Assembly: GCA_023473545.1 (NCBI GenBank)
Contig: JAMCXO010000019.1
Location: 1 to 15,741, forward strand
Length of the DNA: 15,741 nucleotides
Direction: 5' to 3'
Source: JAMCTM01 sp023473545
GTDB taxonomy: Bacteria; Patescibacteriota; Microgenomatia; Levybacterales; UBA12049
A program made the translations under genes and the position numbers. The notes below the pieces were generated by a model, which did no database searches, was not told the origin of the DNA, and saw only the letters and a program-made list of their open reading frames with translations. This document shows positions 5,582 through 13,953 of this stretch, piece after piece. The stretch's first letter is position 1. Each line of letters begins with the position of its first letter.

Positions 5582-5979
5582 TGGGTAAATGGATCTTCTA
5601 TCTCTTGGCAGGCTTTCTGCTTGTCGGGGCAAGCCTTATCACAACCTTGCCTTTGGTGATTGTTTTTCTCTTATTAGCCTATATTTTCTATCGGGATTCT
5701 TCCGTGCTGGTTTTGGCCTTTGTTCTGGGAATTTTGCTTAATGTTTACGGGGCTATAGGTGAAACCAGCATGTTTTTGCTTTTGTTTGTCTTTGTGCTTA
5801 GCTCCTATGAAAGAAAATTTGGCATTGATACCTATCCCTTTGTCCTTTTTGCCAGTCTGATAGGTTCTTTTTTGTTTTTGGCGATTGCGGGTTATACCGA
5901 TTATATTTTTATCGAGTCTGTTATTGCCTCGGCGCTTACGATTTTTATTTTCCGCGTCGTTTCAGGGGGCAGGCGGTAG
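5581..5979 (+). CDS. mreD: MreD-like membrane protein
   Basis: A very hydrophobic 132-residue protein with four to five predicted membrane helices (about residues 4-22, 24-40, 42-60, 64-76, 84-105, 110-126). MreD is poorly conserved and the call rests on topology, small size and position between mreC and PBP2. MreD takes part in the MreCD complex that controls PBP2. It is somewhat shorter than typical MreD (about 160). The one-base overlap with mreC implies translational coupling. Confidence 0.75.
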   Translation: MGKWIFYLLAGFLLVGASLITTLPLVIVFLLLAYIFYRDSSVLVLAFVLGILLNVYGAIGETSMFLLLFVFVLSSYERKFGIDTYPFVLFASLIGSFLFLAIAGYTDYIFIESVIASALTIFIFRVVSGGRR

Positions 5980-5990
5980 GTAAAACTCTG

Positions 5991-6019
5991 CTGAACATTT
6001 TCCAATAAGGGTTTATAAT
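5991..6019 (+). promoter_or_regulatory. Promoter of the PBP2 gene giving a leaderless transcript
   Basis: CTGAAC (5991-5996), a 17-base spacer, perfect TATAAT (6014-6019). The GTG start at 6026 lies exactly where transcription should begin (6 bases between). No Shine-Dalgarno is present. Confidence 0.6.
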
Positions 6020-6025
6020 AGATTT

Positions 6026-7801
6026 GTGAAAACAGGACTCGCTTTTCCCGATTATATAGACAAGGATAATTCCAAAAGGAGGCATTTTCAGGAAAACGGC
6101 TTTCCCCGCGTAAGGACGTACTTTTTGCCTTTGGTGATTGTTGTTCTGTTTGGGCTTCTGATTTTTCGGATAACCTATCTCCAGCTAATTAGGGGAGGCT
6201 ATTACGATAGTTTGTCCAACTCAAACAGGATTAGAACCTCGGTTATTCACGCGCCAAGAGGCATAATCTTTGACAGAAATAATACCCCTTTGGTTTTTAA
6301 TGTTCCCGGGTTTAGGGAGGTGGTTCACGGAAAAACAAGGCTTTTAGACAGTAAAGAGGCGCTGTCTATCATAGCCAAAGGCGGAAAGGGCCTGGAGATA
6401 GATAGTCTTCGCGAGTACCCATACAAGGATGCCTTGGCGCACGTGGTTGGCTTTATCGGCCAAATTAGCCGGAGAGAGCTGCGGAGTAAGGATTTTGCCG
6501 GTTACGGCATTAATGATTTGGTTGGCAAAACGGGAATTGAGGAAGAGTACGAAAAAAAGCTTAGGGGAGTTAACGGGAAGGAGTTGGTGGAAGTGGACGC
6601 CCTTGGCAGAAAAATAAGAACATTGGGAGAGACGGATCCGATTCCCGGGGGGAATATTCATTTGACAATAGACCTAAAGCTTCAGGAGACTCTTTTTGCC
6701 GCCATGAAAGGCGTTAAGAAAGGGGCGGCCATTGTCTCAACCCCGCAAGGCGGGATTTTGGCTCTTGTTTCAAAGCCCTCTTTTGATCCAAATCTTTTTA
6801 CCATGGGGACAGGTTATAAGACATCGGACAGCGCCTATAAAACCGTTTCCTCGATTCTGTCCGATTATAAAAATGAGCCGCTTCTTGATCGGGCTGTTTC
6901 GGGCGAATATCCTCCTGGCTCTACCTTTAAAATAGTGGTTGCCGCGACCGGACTTCAGGATAAAATCATAGACCGGAATTTTCAGATTGAGGACACAGGC
7001 ATTTTGAGGGTTGGCGCCTTTTCCTTTGCCAACTGGTACTATAGCGATTACGGTAAAACAGACGGGATGGTTAATATTGTCAAGGCAATCAAGCGTTCCA
7101 ATGATATTTTTTTCTATAAACTGGCGGAAAAAGTTGGGGTTGACAGGCTTTCGCAAGGAGCCTTAAAGTTTGGTCTTGGGAAGAGGCTGGGGATTGATCT
7201 CCCCGGGGAGGCAAAAGGCCTTATTCCAACTACTTCCTGGAAAGAAAAGGTTACGGGAGAACCCTGGTATCTGGGGGATACATATCATTACGGCATAGGT
7301 CAGGGATATCTTTTGACAACGCCTTTGCAGGTTAATGCCTGGACGCAGGTGATAGCCAACGGGGGCACGCTTTACAGGCCGCATCTTTTGCTGAATCATA
7401 AACCGGCAGTTATAGATCATGAATTCTTGGACGCCGGGACGGTGGGCTTAATTCGGAAAGGGATGATAGAAGGCTGTAGTCCGGGCGGGGTTGGCTGGCC
7501 TCTTTTCGGATTCGCGGTTAAGAATTCAAAATTAAAAATTGACGGGAAAAATATACTATCGGACCCATTGTCTACAGATTCAGCCAGGTTTAAGGATTAC
7601 AAAAGGATTAGTATTGCCTGCAAAACAGGAACAGCCCAGCATGGAGGAGCCAAGACCCTGCCCGATGCCTGGATAACCCTTTTCGCCCCGGCCTACAATC
7701 CCCAGATTGTGGTGACTATTCTATCGGAGGATTCGGGCGAGGGTTCAAACGTGGCAGGACCTATCGCGAAAAAGGTTTTGCAGGACTGGTTTTCGCGCTA
7801 A
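6026..7801 (+). CDS. mrdA: Penicillin-binding protein 2, class B transpeptidase of the elongasome
   Basis: Cross-links side-wall peptidoglycan with RodA and MreCD. The 591-residue protein has a cytoplasmic tail, one membrane helix (residues 32-52), and a pedestal domain opening with HAPRGIIFDRNNTPLV (the class B PBP signature). The pedestal also contains VGKTGIEEEYEKKLRGVNG. The transpeptidase domain carries PPGSTFK (Ser299 nucleophile, Lys302), KRSND (Ser358, Asp360, the SxN/D motif) and KTGTAQ (Lys533). All catalytic motifs are intact. A loop before KTGTAQ (about residues 499-528) contains an AT-rich insertion NSKLKI. GTG start chosen because it fits a TATAAT promoter and the N-terminal tail length; no internal start has a better site. 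dprA follows after 4 bases, so the two are likely co-transcribed. Confidence 0.95.
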   Translation: MKTGLAFPDYIDKDNSKRRHFQENGFPRVRTYFLPLVIVVLFGLLIFRITYLQLIRGGYYDSLSNSNRIRTSVIHAPRGIIFDRNNTPLVFNVPGFREVVHGKTRLLDSKEALSIIAKGGKGLEIDSLREYPYKDALAHVVGFIGQISRRELRSKDFAGYGINDLVGKTGIEEEYEKKLRGVNGKELVEVDALGRKIRTLGETDPIPGGNIHLTIDLKLQETLFAAMKGVKKGAAIVSTPQGGILALVSKPSFDPNLFTMGTGYKTSDSAYKTVSSILSDYKNEPLLDRAVSGEYPPGSTFKIVVAATGLQDKIIDRNFQIEDTGILRVGAFSFANWYYSDYGKTDGMVNIVKAIKRSNDIFFYKLAEKVGVDRLSQGALKFGLGKRLGIDLPGEAKGLIPTTSWKEKVTGEPWYLGDTYHYGIGQGYLLTTPLQVNAWTQVIANGGTLYRPHLLLNHKPAVIDHEFLDAGTVGLIRKGMIEGCSPGGVGWPLFGFAVKNSKLKIDGKNILSDPLSTDSARFKDYKRISIACKTGTAQHGGAKTLPDAWITLFAPAYNPQIVVTILSEDSGEGSNVAGPIAKKVLQDWFSR

Positions 7802-7805
7802 GACG

Positions 7806-8912
7806 ATGGAGAGAGATTATTATTTGGCCTTTTCGGCCATTAACGGGATCGGACCGGTGAGGTTTAGATTGCTTTTGGATCATTTTGGCTCTGCCGGAAA
7901 AGCCTGGAAGGCAGGAAAAGCCGATCTAAAAATGGTTTTGGGTGAAAGGTTGGCGGAAAAGGCGGATCGGGCAAGAGGCGGATTTTCCGTTGAGGGCTAT
8001 CTCGAGAGAATTAAAAAAGAAGGCATTGATTTTTTGGCATTGCCTGACAGGGGCTTTCCAAAAATATTAAGAGAAACCAAAAATCCCCCCTTTGTTCTTT
8101 ATGTTCGTTACTCCAAAGAGATTTATAGAAAGGATAAACCTTTTAATTTGAACAACTTTTTTCCCGCGGTAGCCGTTGTGGGAACAAGAAGAGTAACAGG
8201 TTACGGCGAAGAGGTTACAAGACTATTTGTGAAAGATTTGGTTTTGGCGGGTTTTACCATCGTTTCGGGGCTCGCGCTGGGCGTTGATTCCTTAGCGCAT
8301 CAGGGCGCTATTGAGAATAGCGGCAAGACCATTGCTGTTTTGGGAAGCGGCTGTGACCTTTGCTATCCTGTCCAGAATCAGTCCTTATATAATAGTATCA
8401 TTGCCAAGGGGGGCTGTATTATTTCGCAGTTTCCCCTGGGGCAAAAACCGAGCAGGGGTTTTTTCCCGCGCCGAAACGCCGTTATAGCCGGGTTGTCCCA
8501 GGCGGTTTTGGTAACAGAGGGGGCCAGGGATAGCGGTTCTTTAATAACAGCAAATCATGCCCTTAAAAACAACAGAAAGGTTTTTGCCGTTCCCGGACCA
8601 ATCACCTCGAGTTTGTCGGAGGGTCCGTACAAACTGATTGCCAGGGGCGCGAAGCTTGTTACCTCGGCAAAGGATATTCTGGATGATTTAGGAATTAAGA
8701 ATAATGCAGTAGCGGATAAAAATAAAAAAAGAACCGGGACAAAAGAAGAGCGGGAGATCCTGATGTTGTTGGAGAACGAGCCATTGCATTTTGATGAGAT
8801 AATTAAGAAAACTGCCTTGAGTCCGTCTAAGCTGGGCAGTATTCTTTCGATTATGGAGCTAAAGGGAATGGTTAGGGGTTTGGATGAGGGGTTATTTTCA
8901 ATCGCCAGATAG
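7806..8912 (+). CDS. dprA: DNA processing protein DprA (Smf)
   Basis: Binds incoming single-stranded DNA during natural transformation and loads RecA. The 368-residue protein has an N-terminal helix-hairpin-helix/SAM-like region (residues 8-50, AINGIGPVRFRLLLDHFG) and a Rossmann-like core. The core carries VVGTRRVTGYGE, IVSGLALGVDSLAHQGAI, TIAVLGSGCDLCYP, FFPRRNAVIAGLS and GSLITANHALKNNRKVFAVP. A C-terminal winged helix (about 312-366, LLENEPLHFDEIIKKTALS) completes the common three-domain layout. A short insertion (about 104-117, KEIYRKDKPFNLNNF) precedes the core. It sits 4 bases after PBP2 without a clear ribosome site. Downstream lies a convergent gene for a pilin-like surface protein, which fits with DNA uptake but is not proof of a shared pathway. 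Confidence 0.96.
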   Translation: MERDYYLAFSAINGIGPVRFRLLLDHFGSAGKAWKAGKADLKMVLGERLAEKADRARGGFSVEGYLERIKKEGIDFLALPDRGFPKILRETKNPPFVLYVRYSKEIYRKDKPFNLNNFFPAVAVVGTRRVTGYGEEVTRLFVKDLVLAGFTIVSGLALGVDSLAHQGAIENSGKTIAVLGSGCDLCYPVQNQSLYNSIIAKGGCIISQFPLGQKPSRGFFPRRNAVIAGLSQAVLVTEGARDSGSLITANHALKNNRKVFAVPGPITSSLSEGPYKLIARGAKLVTSAKDILDDLGIKNNAVADKNKKRTGTKEEREILMLLENEPLHFDEIIKKTALSPSKLGSILSIMELKGMVRGLDEGLFSIAR

Positions 8913-8964
8913 ATTTCTTTTCTTGGCAATCGTAATAGCCATAGTTAACGTAATCACGAAGTAT

Positions 8965-10209
8965 TTACGGATAGCAAAATAGAGCATTTTTATTGGTAGG
9001 TCCTGTCCCCAGTAGCGGCGTTTTGGGATTTAGGTCCGCCGGAATCCCCGCAGTTCCGCACGAGCTTCCCGAACAATCGGTTCCTCCATTCCATCTTCTT
9101 AAAGCTGTTTGTTTAAAAGAACTTGACTGGGGAACAAAGCAAACGTAGGCCCTGCTCCCATTGCCTCCGTTATTGAAAACATAAAGAGTATTATGTCCCG
9201 GCGCCGCAATCCTTTGTGCTGAAGCCTTCAGCAGTTCTTGACTTGATCCTGATCCAAGTACGTCCAGGACGCTGCTTCCTGGCTGTCCTACCGGCGCACT
9301 GCTATTAAATGTTTCTCCATCAACCGTCCAGGCGCTTGTATAGCCAGGGGCAAAAGTCGGAGCCCTGGGAGATGTGCCGTTGGGCGGATCATACGCCGGG
9401 TTGCCGCCGCCAACAACACCTGTAAAGTCTGCACAGGAATTACTTGTGCATTCGGTTCCGGTGCCGCTAATCTTATCCCTAGGCCCGGTTTGCCACGGAA
9501 AGTACCCCTCATTTCCCTCAAAACCCTGAATAGCGCCCAACAGCTCCTGTGCGTCAGATTGTGTTCCTCTATCTATATCTTTATTGGTTAGTCCCACCGT
9601 ATACTGTTTGTCGTTGGAGAGCGTTGCGCTGAGCTGATAGGTCGCACCGTTGGGAGAGACGGTGTAGGCATAGGGCTGATGTGTTACGGGATCAACAGGC
9701 GGGACGGCGAGGGGATGGCCACAGTCGTCTATGGGGGCGAAGGCAGGAAAGAGCGCCGCCAGGGAAGGGGGATAGCGGCCGTTTGCGCCATGGTACTTAT
9801 ATAGACTCATATCTAGTTCTGCGATGTCGAGACTCCGCCGGGTATCGGGAGTAAATCCTTTGCCGGGAATATAGCCGGGAGGGTTGAGATGTTCGAAAAG
9901 TTCCCGCGTCTTCGGGGGCAGGGCAGGACATGGGGGAACAGCGACTGGAGTTACGGCGCCTGTAACGGCCTGGAGTGATGGGGAATGGATTAGGGAGGAA
10001 GAATAAAAAGGATGGGGTGGAGAAACGGTACGGTGAATAGTGATGGCCAGGTACACGCCGCCGCTAATAAGTAACACCAGAGCGGCAACTGCGCAGATGA
10101 TAAGCGGCGAGCGCCAGGTAATGCCTGTTGCGGATCGTAAACCGGTTGCCTGATTGACTAAGTAGCTGTTTGGTTCCGGTTGATTCTCGCTTGTGCTTTC
10201 TGGCTCCAT
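8965..10209 (-). CDS. Membrane-anchored, cysteine-rich protein with two pilin-like modules
   Basis: Not a known named family to me. The 414-residue protein has a hydrophilic N-terminal tail (1-33), one membrane helix (about 34-56) and a large outer domain rich in Gly, Ser and Pro with eight cysteines (94, 163, 254, 259, 357, 379, 384, 412). Residues 124-153 (DIAELDMSLYKYHGANGRYP) and DPVTHQPYAYTVSPNGATY (173-191) strongly recall the helix and beta region of GspG/type IV pseudopilins (DIxxLxxALxxYYxxNGxYP ... DPWGxPYxY). A second similar helix follows at 219-239 (DAQELLGAIQGFEGNEGYFP). There is no prepilin-peptidase motif at the membrane helix, so it is probably a fixed surface protein and not a processed pilin. 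The gene is distinctly GC-richer than dprA and topA beside it, a sign of separate origin. Confidence 0.7.
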   Translation of the reverse strand: MEPESTSENQPEPNSYLVNQATGLRSATGITWRSPLIICAVAALVLLISGGVYLAITIHRTVSPPHPFYSSSLIHSPSLQAVTGAVTPVAVPPCPALPPKTRELFEHLNPPGYIPGKGFTPDTRRSLDIAELDMSLYKYHGANGRYPPSLAALFPAFAPIDDCGHPLAVPPVDPVTHQPYAYTVSPNGATYQLSATLSNDKQYTVGLTNKDIDRGTQSDAQELLGAIQGFEGNEGYFPWQTGPRDKISGTGTECTSNSCADFTGVVGGGNPAYDPPNGTSPRAPTFAPGYTSAWTVDGETFNSSAPVGQPGSSVLDVLGSGSSQELLKASAQRIAAPGHNTLYVFNNGGNGSRAYVCFVPQSSSFKQTALRRWNGGTDCSGSSCGTAGIPADLNPKTPLLGTGPTNKNALFCYP

Positions 10210-10352
10210 AAGATTAAGGACAGTATGACACAGGTCGGCAGCCCAATCTTCCGAATAGGGCGGCAGAACAAGCCGTTGGGGGACTTGACAGGAATGATAT
10301 TATTAGAAACAATGATTTTAATTGGCATAAATTATTTGTTTGATAGATTGCT

Positions 10353-12428
10353 ATGCAGACACTAGTTATAGTAGAGTCTCCGACAAAGGCCAGAACCATC
10401 GGCCGTTTTTTGGGAAATGGCTATATTATTAAAGCCTCGATGGGGCATGTTATGGATTTGCCCAAAAGCCGGCTTGGGGTTGACGAGGAGCATAATTTCG
10501 CGCCGCAATACGAAATAGTAGAGGACAAAAAAAAGATTATCAGAGAACTTAAAGAATTTGCCAAAGGCGCGGATTCGGTCATTCTGGCAACGGATCCCGA
10601 CCGCGAAGGAGAGGCAATCGCGCACCACGTGCGCGAAATACTACCAATTTCAAATACTGCCAATAAACAAATAAAACGGATTGTTTTTCATGAGATAACC
10701 AAAGAGGCGATTGAGGAGGCGTTTAAAAATCCGCGCGACATTGATCTTCATCTGGTTCACGCCCAGACAGCAAGGCGGGTCTTGGATCGTTTAGTCGGAT
10801 ATAAGCTTTCTCCTTTATTGTGGCAGAAGGTAAGAAGGGGATTGTCCGCGGGACGGGTTCAGTCGGTTGCCCTAAGGCTAATCGTTGAGAGAGAAAAGGA
10901 GATTGAGAAGTTTGTTAAAAACGACTATTTTACTATCCACGTTTTTTTGTCTCAGAACACTCAGAAAACTCAGGGTGATTCAGGAAATCAGAAAGTTACA
11001 GAATTCGAATTGACAGAGATTAACGGCAAGAAAATTGAACTGCAAGAGAGTTTTCGCTTGTATGATGGCGGCTATACGGTTACCAAAACATCAATAAAGA
11101 ATCAAGAAAGCGCTCAAAAAATCATTGATGATTTAAAAACAAAAGGTTTTGTGGTCGCGGATGTTTCCCAAAAGGAAATCAGAAGAACCCCCCCTCCGCC
11201 GTATACCACCTCGACCCTTCAGCAGGATGCCTCAAGAAGGCTTGGATTTTCTGCCAGAAAAACAATGCTTATTGCCCAAAAATTATATGAGGAGGGGCAT
11301 ATCACTTATCACAGAACGGATTCCGTTGCCATGGCTCAAAGCGCGACAATGGTAATCAGGAGCTATATAAAAAAAACCTTTGGAGAGAAGTATATTCCGG
11401 ACAAACCAAGATTTTTTAAGACTAAGCAGAAACTGGCGCAGGAGGCGCATGAGGCTATACGGCCTACCGCGGCGGGTCAAATTCCAAATCTCAAATCTCA
11501 AATCTTAAATTTAGGACGGGACTGCGAACGGTTATACGATTTGATTTGGAAGAGGGCACTCGCGTCCCAGGCAAGCACGGCGGTGCTTGAGTCAACAACG
11601 GTTTACGCGGACGCGGTTTCGGAAAACTCGGACGTTAGCGGTACTGTGAAGTACAGATTAAAAGCCGGCGGCTCGGTTTTGGTTTTCGACGGGTTTCTTA
11701 AAATAAACCCCCAGGCTCTAAATGATAATGTTTTGCCCAAATTTAAGGCGTCGGAAAGATTAAAAGCGCGGGATATTAGTTTTCTACTTCATCAAACCCC
11801 GCCCCCGCCGCGATATTCGGACGCCTCTCTTATCAAAACACTTGAGCAAAACGGGATAGGCCGCCCCTCAACCTATGCCGCCATTATCTCAACCATTGAG
11901 TCCCGCAACTACACGGAGAAAAAGGAAGGCAGATTTTTACCGACAGTTTTGGGGGTTTCGGTTAGCGATTTTTTGGCGGCAAATTTTTCGGCGATTGACG
12001 ATATTCCGTTTACGGCCGGTATGGAGGATGAGCTTGATGATATCGCAAAGGGAGAAAAAAAATGGGCGGTTGTGATAAAGGATTTTTATTTCCCGTTTTC
12101 CGAGATTATTGAAAAAGTGAAGAAAGCGGAAAGGGTTAAAATTCCTGTTGTTGAGGTTGATGAAAAATGTCCAAAATGCGATTCTGCCCTGGTGGTTAGG
12201 GTCGGACGGTTTGGTAAATTTTTGGCCTGCTCAAAATTTCCGCAGTGCAAATTTACCAAACAGTTTTTAGAAGAAACTAATTTTACCTGCCCAAAGGATA
12301 AGGGTAAGATTATTGTTAAAAAAACAAAAAAGGGCAGAAGGTTTTACGGGTGCTCCAATTATCCCGCCTGCGATTTTGCCGCCTGGAGACTGGCGGATAT
12401 TGGCAAAACCAATTCAAAAAGTACTTGA
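10353..12428 (+). CDS. topA: DNA topoisomerase I (type IA)
   Basis: Relaxes negative supercoils by passing one strand through a transient 5'-phosphotyrosine break. The 691-residue protein opens with the Toprim domain (VIVESPTKARTI with Glu9; TDPDREGEAIAHHV with the acidic DxDxE metal triad at 81-87). Arg/Gly-rich GLSAGRVQSVALRLI marks the DNA gate. The catalytic Tyr319 lies in ITYHRTDS. Near the C-terminus are a four-Cys zinc finger (CPKC...CSKFPQC) and a second finger-like unit CPKD...CSNYPAC with three cysteines. Total length is at the short end of bacterial TopA. Two AT-rich micro-repeat insertions are visible: around residues 200-215 (QNTQKTQGDSGNQ) and a heptamer run at 11485-11505 coding NLKSQILNL. 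The 10210-10352 upstream region is divergent with the pilin-like gene and has only weak promoter candidates (TTGGCA at 10322). Confidence 0.97.
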   Translation: MQTLVIVESPTKARTIGRFLGNGYIIKASMGHVMDLPKSRLGVDEEHNFAPQYEIVEDKKKIIRELKEFAKGADSVILATDPDREGEAIAHHVREILPISNTANKQIKRIVFHEITKEAIEEAFKNPRDIDLHLVHAQTARRVLDRLVGYKLSPLLWQKVRRGLSAGRVQSVALRLIVEREKEIEKFVKNDYFTIHVFLSQNTQKTQGDSGNQKVTEFELTEINGKKIELQESFRLYDGGYTVTKTSIKNQESAQKIIDDLKTKGFVVADVSQKEIRRTPPPPYTTSTLQQDASRRLGFSARKTMLIAQKLYEEGHITYHRTDSVAMAQSATMVIRSYIKKTFGEKYIPDKPRFFKTKQKLAQEAHEAIRPTAAGQIPNLKSQILNLGRDCERLYDLIWKRALASQASTAVLESTTVYADAVSENSDVSGTVKYRLKAGGSVLVFDGFLKINPQALNDNVLPKFKASERLKARDISFLLHQTPPPPRYSDASLIKTLEQNGIGRPSTYAAIISTIESRNYTEKKEGRFLPTVLGVSVSDFLAANFSAIDDIPFTAGMEDELDDIAKGEKKWAVVIKDFYFPFSEIIEKVKKAERVKIPVVEVDEKCPKCDSALVVRVGRFGKFLACSKFPQCKFTKQFLEETNFTCPKDKGKIIVKKTKKGRRFYGCSNYPACDFAAWRLADIGKTNSKST
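11485..11505 (+). repeat. Three tandem heptamers CAAATCT inside topA
   Basis: CAAATCT occurs three times head to tail (11485-11491, 11492-11498, 11499-11505), followed by the related TAAATTT. It codes for part of IPNLKSQILNL, a surface loop between conserved TopA blocks, and looks like a micro-repeat insertion tolerated by the protein. Confidence 0.85.
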
Positions 12429-12453
12429 CAAGAGTTAAGATACAGGGTAAGAA
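12425..12453 (+). promoter_or_regulatory. Putative promoter of the DUF5667 gene
   Basis: Perfect TTGACA (12425-12430), overlapping the topA stop codon, a 17-base spacer, then TAAGAA (12448-12453), a weak -10 box. Transcription would start about 3 bases before the GTG at 12463, again almost leaderless. Confidence 0.45.
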
Positions 12454-12462
12454 TTATATATA

Positions 12463-13404
12463 GTGAAAAGGAGTTTTTCTTTCTTTTTTGTTTTATTATT
12501 AATTCTGGTATTTATTTTTTCGGCGCCAAGAATCTCAAACGCCAACACAAGCGAGGCGGGGGCGGGCGATCAGACATCTTCCTCTCCTCAAATTCCTCCG
12601 ACAACCCAAGGGCCGGGGCTTTTACTGCCCAACAGCCCTTTATTTTTTCTTGATCGGTTAAAGCAGAGGGTTCGTTTGCTTCTTGCCTTTACTCCGGAGA
12701 AAAAGGCCCGGGTTTATGAATCCGTGGCAGGGGAAAGGCTGGCGGAACTTCGTTTTATGCTGGCCGCGAAAAACAGAGAAGGAATTTATACGGATCTTCA
12801 GGGCATTGCGGATAATTTCAGCGGGGCCAAGAAAGAGCTGGCGCTTGCCAAGCTGTCGGGCAAAGATGTTAGCCGTCTGGCAAAGGAGATAAATCTTAAT
12901 ATCCGTCAAACCCAGGATAGCCTCGCTGTTTTAGAAAATGAGGAGACCGGATCCATGAAAGACGAGGTCGCGGCGGTTCAAAGATCTCTTTTTGAAAGCA
13001 AGGCGGCGGTTGAGGATGATCTGCCCAGTCAGGATCTTTTGGGAGAAATAAGAGATGATTTGAACCTGGAAGTAAAGGAAAATTTAGATCGGACAAGAAC
13101 ATCGGTTTTGGAACTTCAGAAAGAGCTTGACCTCCTGCAAAAGTATTCCGCCGGAGAGACGCAAAAAAAACTGGCAAAGGAGGAGGAAGCATTGAAAAAG
13201 GCATTAGGCAGAGGAAATATCAATCTGGCAAGCTCCGAATCGGAGATTTTGCGAACGGAAAAAAGCTCGCAGTCGGCTATTTTGGCCATTCAGCAGCAAA
13301 CAGTGCGGGACGCAAACGATATCCGAATAAAGGCTGGAAAAATAAGGCAGGATCTTCATAACATGGAGGAGGCGATGTCTAAAATGGGAGTCTACAAGAA
13401 GTGA
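12463..13404 (+). CDS. Secreted DUF5667-like coiled-coil protein
   Basis: The 313-residue protein begins with a signal peptide or membrane anchor (residues 1-27, basic KR then a long hydrophobic run ending near SNA). A disordered Ser/Pro/Gly linker (28-52) follows. Then comes LLPNSPLFFLDRLKQRVRLL and FTPEKKARVYESVAGERLAEL (residues 54-96), which matches the DUF5667 pattern: a proline-led entry, a helix, then an FxPxKKAxxxxxxAxxRLxE repeat helix. The remainder is almost all helical and charged (about 100-310), probably coiled coil. This family is common in CPR and some other Gram-positive-like bacteria; function unknown, likely outside the cell or at the envelope. The GTG start is supported by the signal peptide beginning directly there and by the promoter upstream. 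Its TGA overlaps the GTG of the next gene (GTGA). Confidence 0.8.
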   Translation: MKRSFSFFFVLLLILVFIFSAPRISNANTSEAGAGDQTSSSPQIPPTTQGPGLLLPNSPLFFLDRLKQRVRLLLAFTPEKKARVYESVAGERLAELRFMLAAKNREGIYTDLQGIADNFSGAKKELALAKLSGKDVSRLAKEINLNIRQTQDSLAVLENEETGSMKDEVAAVQRSLFESKAAVEDDLPSQDLLGEIRDDLNLEVKENLDRTRTSVLELQKELDLLQKYSAGETQKKLAKEEEALKKALGRGNINLASSESEILRTEKSSQSAILAIQQQTVRDANDIRIKAGKIRQDLHNMEEAMSKMGVYKK

Positions 13405-13952
13405 TCAAGCTTGGCGCAAGTGAGCTTCGCGGGTCAAAGCCTACGGACAAAGAACTTATCCGCATCAGGAAAAACCCCATCTATATTATTCTGGATAGCG
13501 TTTTGGACACCTATAATGTCGGGGCGATTTTCCGTCTGGCCGACGCGGTTTCGGCCCAAAAGGTAATACTTTGCGGGCAAACGGAAACTCCGCCTAATAC
13601 CCGCATCAAGAAGGCTTCGATTAACACGACTGAATGGGTGGCGTGGAGTTACGCGTCAACTGCGGTTGACGCTATCCACGAACTCAAAAATCAAAACTCA
13701 AAAATCAAAATTATTGCTGTCGAGCAGGACAAAAGGAGCATGCCGTACAACAAAATTGATTATTCTTTTCCATTGGCGCTAGTTGTCGGCAACGAAACAG
13801 CAGGCGTTTCCAAAGAAGTTCTCGGGATAGCGGATCAGATTGCCGAGATACCAATGTGGGGAGTAAACAAATCGCTTAATGTTATGGTTTCTTTGGGCAT
13901 TGTTTTATTTAAGGCAATGGAGAGTTTTCCCAAACGAAATAATCCCTGTTAA
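13401..13952 (+). CDS. SpoU/TrmH-family RNA 2'-O-ribose methyltransferase
   Basis: SPOUT-class enzyme that methylates a ribose 2'-OH in tRNA or rRNA using S-adenosylmethionine bound in a trefoil knot. All three SpoU motifs are present in the 183-residue protein: motif 1 LDTYNVGAIFRLADAV (residues 36-51, with the catalytic-region Asn and Arg), motif 2 LALVVGNETAGVS, and motif 3 IPMWGVNKSLNVMVSLGIVL. There is no N-terminal RNA-binding domain of the RlmB type, so this is the short, TrmH-like form and the RNA target cannot be told. It starts at GTG overlapping the upstream stop by four bases, so translation is coupled to the DUF5667 gene. A perfect 14-base tandem duplication lies between motifs 1 and 2. 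The stop is one base from the end of the convergent gene; no terminator was seen. Confidence 0.92.
   Translation: MIKLGASELRGSKPTDKELIRIRKNPIYIILDSVLDTYNVGAIFRLADAVSAQKVILCGQTETPPNTRIKKASINTTEWVAWSYASTAVDAIHELKNQNSKIKIIAVEQDKRSMPYNKIDYSFPLALVVGNETAGVSKEVLGIADQIAEIPMWGVNKSLNVMVSLGIVLFKAMESFPKRNNPC
13683..13710 (+). repeat. Tandem duplication of 14 bases inside the SpoU methyltransferase gene
   Basis: CTCAAAAATCAAAA occurs twice in a row (13683-13696, 13697-13710), itself made of two heptamer-like halves. It codes for part of LKNQNSKIKII, a loop before the strand leading to motif 2. Resembles the heptamer run in topA. Confidence 0.9.
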
Positions 13953-13953
13953 A

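Noticed and set aside
12288..12400. Second TopA zinc finger lacking one cysteine (CPKD) as a novelty
   Set aside because: Degenerate C-terminal zinc fingers of this form are common in bacterial TopA proteins.
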